From CAYFFV01 sp964342695 (GTDB lineage Bacteria > Acidobacteriota > Vicinamibacteria > Vicinamibacterales > UBA8438): a stretch of DNA of 64,000 nucleotides. This document shows positions 61,313-64,000 of this stretch, in pieces. Made by a program: the position numbers and the translations under genes. Below the pieces are notes generated by a model that saw only the letters and a list, made by a program, of their open reading frames with translations, ran no database searches and had not been told where the DNA came from. The DNA lies in NCBI GenBank assembly GCA_964342695.1, contig CAYFFV010000008.1:1-64000 (forward strand), read 5' to 3'. How positions within the stretch are numbered: the stretch's first letter is position 1; every line of letters starts with the position of its first letter.

Positions 61313-62050
61313 TTAAGACTCTTGCGCTTGATCGATAGTACGATACGGTTTAGCAAGTCCAAGTTTAGTCAACAAAAGAATAATGGGCCATGCCGGATCG
61401 AATTCAGTCCAAGTGTGACTGAATTTCGGGCTTCTTGGAAATCCGTGATGATTATTGTGCAACCCTTCTCCACCAGTAATTAACGCAAGTAACCTAATGT
61501 TTCTGGCCGTATTATCAAAATTCTTATAGCCACGATAGTGACATAATCCATTAATGGAAGAAGACAAAATAAAAACGTACGTCACACCATGAATAGCAGC
61601 AGCCAGTAATCCCCAGCCTACCCCAATTAAGGCACACAAAGAAACAATGCCGACTATGGGACCAACGAGTGTATGTCGAAACAAATGTCGCTCCCACCAA
61701 TCATCAGCAATGTCCTGTGCCCATTTATCTAATAATCCAGGAGTCTTGGCTTCTCGCGCATAATGAAACACATTACCAATTTGAACTGACCAGAAACCTG
61801 CAAGTAATGGACTATGCGGATCTCCTTCTTCGTCGGTAAAAGCATGATGCTTACGATGCACAGCCACCCATTCACGTGTTGTTATACCTGTCACAATCCA
61901 CAAAGCAAACCTAAAAACGACTTCGACCGCTGGGTGGAGGACTAAAGAACGATGAGTTGCCGTTCGATGTAAGAAAATTGTCGTTGAAAAAACGGCCACT
62001 TGGGTCAATATGGCTGCCACTAATAGCGCAAAGAAGAATGACATTAACAC
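61313..62050 (-). CDS. Acyl desaturase, delta-9 type
   Basis: The 245-residue membrane protein has the three histidine boxes of acyl-CoA/lipid desaturases: HRTATH near 28, HRKHH near 65 and HNNHH near 198, which hold the di-iron centre. Four hydrophobic segments frame them. It introduces a double bond into saturated fatty acyl chains, using oxygen. It is at the short end for the family. Fatty acid synthesis context (fabI at 28513) is remote. The gene stands alone with a short AT-rich upstream region. Confidence 0.92.
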   Translation of the reverse strand: MLMSFFFALLVAAILTQVAVFSTTIFLHRTATHRSLVLHPAVEVVFRFALWIVTGITTREWVAVHRKHHAFTDEEGDPHSPLLAGFWSVQIGNVFHYAREAKTPGLLDKWAQDIADDWWERHLFRHTLVGPIVGIVSLCALIGVGWGLLAAAIHGVTYVFILSSSINGLCHYRGYKNFDNTARNIRLLALITGGEGLHNNHHGFPRSPKFSHTWTEFDPAWPIILLLTKLGLAKPYRTIDQAQES

Positions 62051-62181
62051 TCAAACCTCCAAAATTTGTTGCGATGGTTCCTTTTAAACACGCCCCCCAC
62101 GAACACAACGCTTCACTGTAACACGAAACGCTATTTACCTGCGAAGCGCGCAACACTTAATATTTACCGCGTTAATAAGAG

Positions 62182-63279
62182 TTATCCAGTTTTCCTTTCA
62201 AAATCCTTCATAAAGGATAATAATGTGTCGACTCCCTCCTCAGGAAACGCATTGTATATCGAGGCACGAAGACCCCCAACCGACCGATGCCCTTTTAATC
62301 CTACAAGTCCGGCATTGGTAGCCTCCGTTAGAAAGCACTTCTCCAATTCCTCATTCGGTAATCTAAACGTAACATTCATCAACGAACGACTATCAGGATC
62401 GGCAGTGCCCTGGTAAAAACTACTACTGTCGAGGATCGAATAAAGTTTTCCGGCTTTTCGTTCATTTGATTCCGCAACGGCTGTCAACCCACCTTTTTGC
62501 AATAGCCACTTCACAACGAGACCTACTATATAAATGGCAAACACCGGTGGCGTGTTATACAACGAAGCGCTGTCCGCAAACGTTGCGTAGCGCAGCATCG
62601 TTGGAACTCGTTCAGGCAATTCTTTTTTTCTGATAACTTCATCTTTCACGATGACTAAAGTCACCCCAGCAGGGCCAAGATTCTTCTGAGCTCCTGCATA
62701 AATCAACCCGTGTCGACTAACATCAATCGGACGACTGAAAATGTCAGACGATGCGTCCACTACTACTGGAGAAGTGTTCGAGACGGGTGGAGTAGATCTC
62801 CACTGTGTTCCAAAAATAGTGTTATTGGACGTGATGTGGAGATATTCAGCGTCGCTCGAAAATTTAAGTTCGTCCTCCGTTGGAATTCTGACAAAATCTT
62901 GGTCCTCACTCGAACCCACGATCTTGACAGAACCGAATCGCTGAGCCTCTTTCAATGCCTTCTTTGACCAAGAGCCTGTAATCACATAATCGGCTGATCC
63001 ATTTTCTGAAAGCAAATTAAGAGGCACCATCGCAAACTGCTGCGTTGCACCTCCTTGGAGAAACAACACATGATAATCGTCAGGCACATTAGCCAAGGTC
63101 CTGATATTGGCAACAGCAGAATCAAAAATCTCTGATACTTCTTTAGAACGGTGACTCATCTCAAGAACAGACATACCTGCATCTGGCAGAGACCTCAAAT
63201 AACGTGCAGCCTCATCAAGAACAATCTCGGGAAGAACAGCAGGACCAGCACTAAAATTAAAAATTCGTTCGGTGTTCAT
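62182..63279 (-). CDS. serC: Phosphoserine aminotransferase
   Basis: The 365-residue PLP enzyme is SerC, making phosphoserine from 3-phosphohydroxypyruvate. The start FNFSAGPAVLPEIVLDEAA is diagnostic. LFLQGGATQQFAMVPLNLL near 73 and the PLP lysine in YAGAQKNLGPAGVTLVIVKD near 191-210 follow. It would supply phosphoserine for serine and, by inference, for the CysM route at 16112. The downstream DUF1015 gene at its 5' side is often linked with serine genes. SerA is not in the window. Confidence 0.95.
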   Translation of the reverse strand: MNTERIFNFSAGPAVLPEIVLDEAARYLRSLPDAGMSVLEMSHRSKEVSEIFDSAVANIRTLANVPDDYHVLFLQGGATQQFAMVPLNLLSENGSADYVITGSWSKKALKEAQRFGSVKIVGSSEDQDFVRIPTEDELKFSSDAEYLHITSNNTIFGTQWRSTPPVSNTSPVVVDASSDIFSRPIDVSRHGLIYAGAQKNLGPAGVTLVIVKDEVIRKKELPERVPTMLRYATFADSASLYNTPPVFAIYIVGLVVKWLLQKGGLTAVAESNERKAGKLYSILDSSSFYQGTADPDSRSLMNVTFRLPNEELEKCFLTEATNAGLVGLKGHRSVGGLRASIYNAFPEEGVDTLLSFMKDFERKTG

Positions 63280-63303
63280 AATGCAAAATGTTTGACCAGC
63301 TTG

Positions 63304-64000
63304 TTAGATCTCATGAATTAGTAGTCCGTCCCTAAGTTTGGGTTCGAACCAAGTCGATTTCGGTGGCATGATGTCACCTGCATCCGATACGGCAAACAGT
63401 TCATCAGTTGTTACTGGATAGAGTGAAAAAGCAACCGCCGCCTGACCACGATCAACTATCTCTGCAAGGGTTTCCGTTCCACGCGCACCGCCAACAAACG
63501 CTATGCGCGGATCTGTTCGAACATTTGTCACATTCAATAAGGGTTCGAGTAGCTGATCTTGCAATCTCGCCACATCAAGACCAACGGCAACACCTTTTGA
63601 ACCATCAACCGGTAAAAGCTTGACAGAGTACCATATTCCTGCGAGATACATGGCCACAAAACCTCTCTTTGGAGCAGGATTTCCATTAATCTGTACCTCA
63701 AACTTTTTTTGCACATCATTAAGAAATGCAAGCGTTGTTTTTCCGTTGAGATCACAAAGCGTGCGATTGTACGCTTGGATCTTGGTTTCGAAGTCTGGAA
63801 ACGCCACACCGAGCACAAAGTCCGCCTCACAAATGTTGCCATCGCCTCCTGCAGCTAGTTTTTCTCTAGTCCTCGCTGCACTCGCAATACGGTGGTGTCC
63901 ATCAGCAATATAAAGGACAGGAACCTGTTGAAATGCTCTCACCATCTGATTCTGATAGTCGGCGTTAAGTCTCCAAATAGTATGCCTAACACCATCCGAA
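63304..64000 (-). CDS. DUF1015 family protein, 5' end beyond window
   Basis: The visible 232 residues are the C-terminal part of a DUF1015 protein; the frame stays open to base 64000. The family mark ADGHHRIASAAR and the upstream segment DGVRHTIWRLN are present. Family members are about 400 residues, so roughly 170 are missing. They occur beside serine and phosphoserine genes, and serC follows 24 bases downstream here. Relatives are thought to be kinase-like, but the reaction here is not established. Confidence 0.9.
   Translation of the reverse strand, partial: SDGVRHTIWRLNADYQNQMVRAFQQVPVLYIADGHHRIASAARTREKLAAGGDGNICEADFVLGVAFPDFETKIQAYNRTLCDLNGKTTLAFLNDVQKKFEVQINGNPAPKRGFVAMYLAGIWYSVKLLPVDGSKGVAVGLDVARLQDQLLEPLLNVTNVRTDPRIAFVGGARGTETLAEIVDRGQAAVAFSLYPVTTDELFAVSDAGDIMPPKSTWFEPKLRDGLLIHEI

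Noticed and set aside
1..64000. CRISPR arrays, insertion sequences, phage genes
   Set aside because: No regularly spaced repeats, transposase or phage-like frames were seen when reading through.

Overview
The window reads as a chromosomal core segment of a Gram-negative, aerobic, free-living or host-associated bacterium with a moderately AT-rich genome. Cues are a Fe/Mn superoxide dismutase, an outer-membrane beta-barrel protein, futalosine-pathway menaquinone genes (mqnE, mqnD), FeoB iron uptake, a B12 importer and methylmalonyl-CoA mutase. Several protein styles (DtxR-FeoA fusion, LolD-like ATPase, zinc-ribbon membrane proteins) remind me of Acidobacteriota. That placement is an impression from family resemblance, not a database result. 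I see no phage, transposase, CRISPR array or rRNA. Many genes start with TTG or GTG and many lack a clear Shine-Dalgarno sequence.

Layout. 1-385: no supported gene. 386-2268: tRNA-Arg(ACG), moaB and moeA. 2310-7235: a zinc-ribbon/membrane protein pair, sodA with nadA, then mqnE and yjbQ. 7380-10458: a cobalamin riboswitch followed by btuD-btuC-btuF. 10540-17047, minus strand: cysM, a JAMM protease gene, a cysO-like sulfur carrier gene, moeZ, an Rrf2 regulator gene, iscS, an A-type Fe-S carrier gene, a small membrane protein gene and mqnD. 17244-20743: rmuC, a family III CoA-transferase and two unknown proteins. 20863-24888: feoB, a DtxR-FeoA fusion and a divergent DtxR-family regulator, with a perfect palindromic operator candidate between them. 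24931-29763: an outer-membrane protein, queD and queC back to back, a deoxyhypusine-synthase-like enzyme, fabI and small proteins. 29971-38985: the whole arginine pathway as two divergent transcripts (argR-argG-argH and argC-B-D-A-J-F). 38986-40797: purD-purE. 41087-48405: rpsU followed by a glycan cluster (UbiA-family prenyltransferase, a coiled-coil/disordered protein and four GT4 glycosyltransferases). 48491-64000: a secreted protein, gpmI, methylmalonyl-CoA mutase large subunit, a LolD-like ATPase, inositol-3-phosphate synthase, polA, pcnB, rhomboid protease, acyl desaturase, serC and a DUF1015 gene cut by the window edge.

How the genes work together. The strongest functional unit is the sulfur hub at 11997-17047. 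A thiocarboxylate-dependent cysteine synthesis set (CysM, JAMM protease, CysO-like carrier, MoeZ) lies on the same strand as a cysteine desulfurase and Fe-S carrier under an Rrf2 regulator. The carrier ends in GG-NKEW rather than GG, so it should need the adjacent JAMM protease for maturation, and its GG codons also form the ribosome-binding site of moeZ. B12 uptake fits the B12-dependent mutase at 51872. The glycan cluster is the least explained region: its four glycosyltransferases form two paralogue pairs in the order A-B-B'-A', beside a coiled-coil protein with a poly-arginine stretch and an acidic tail.
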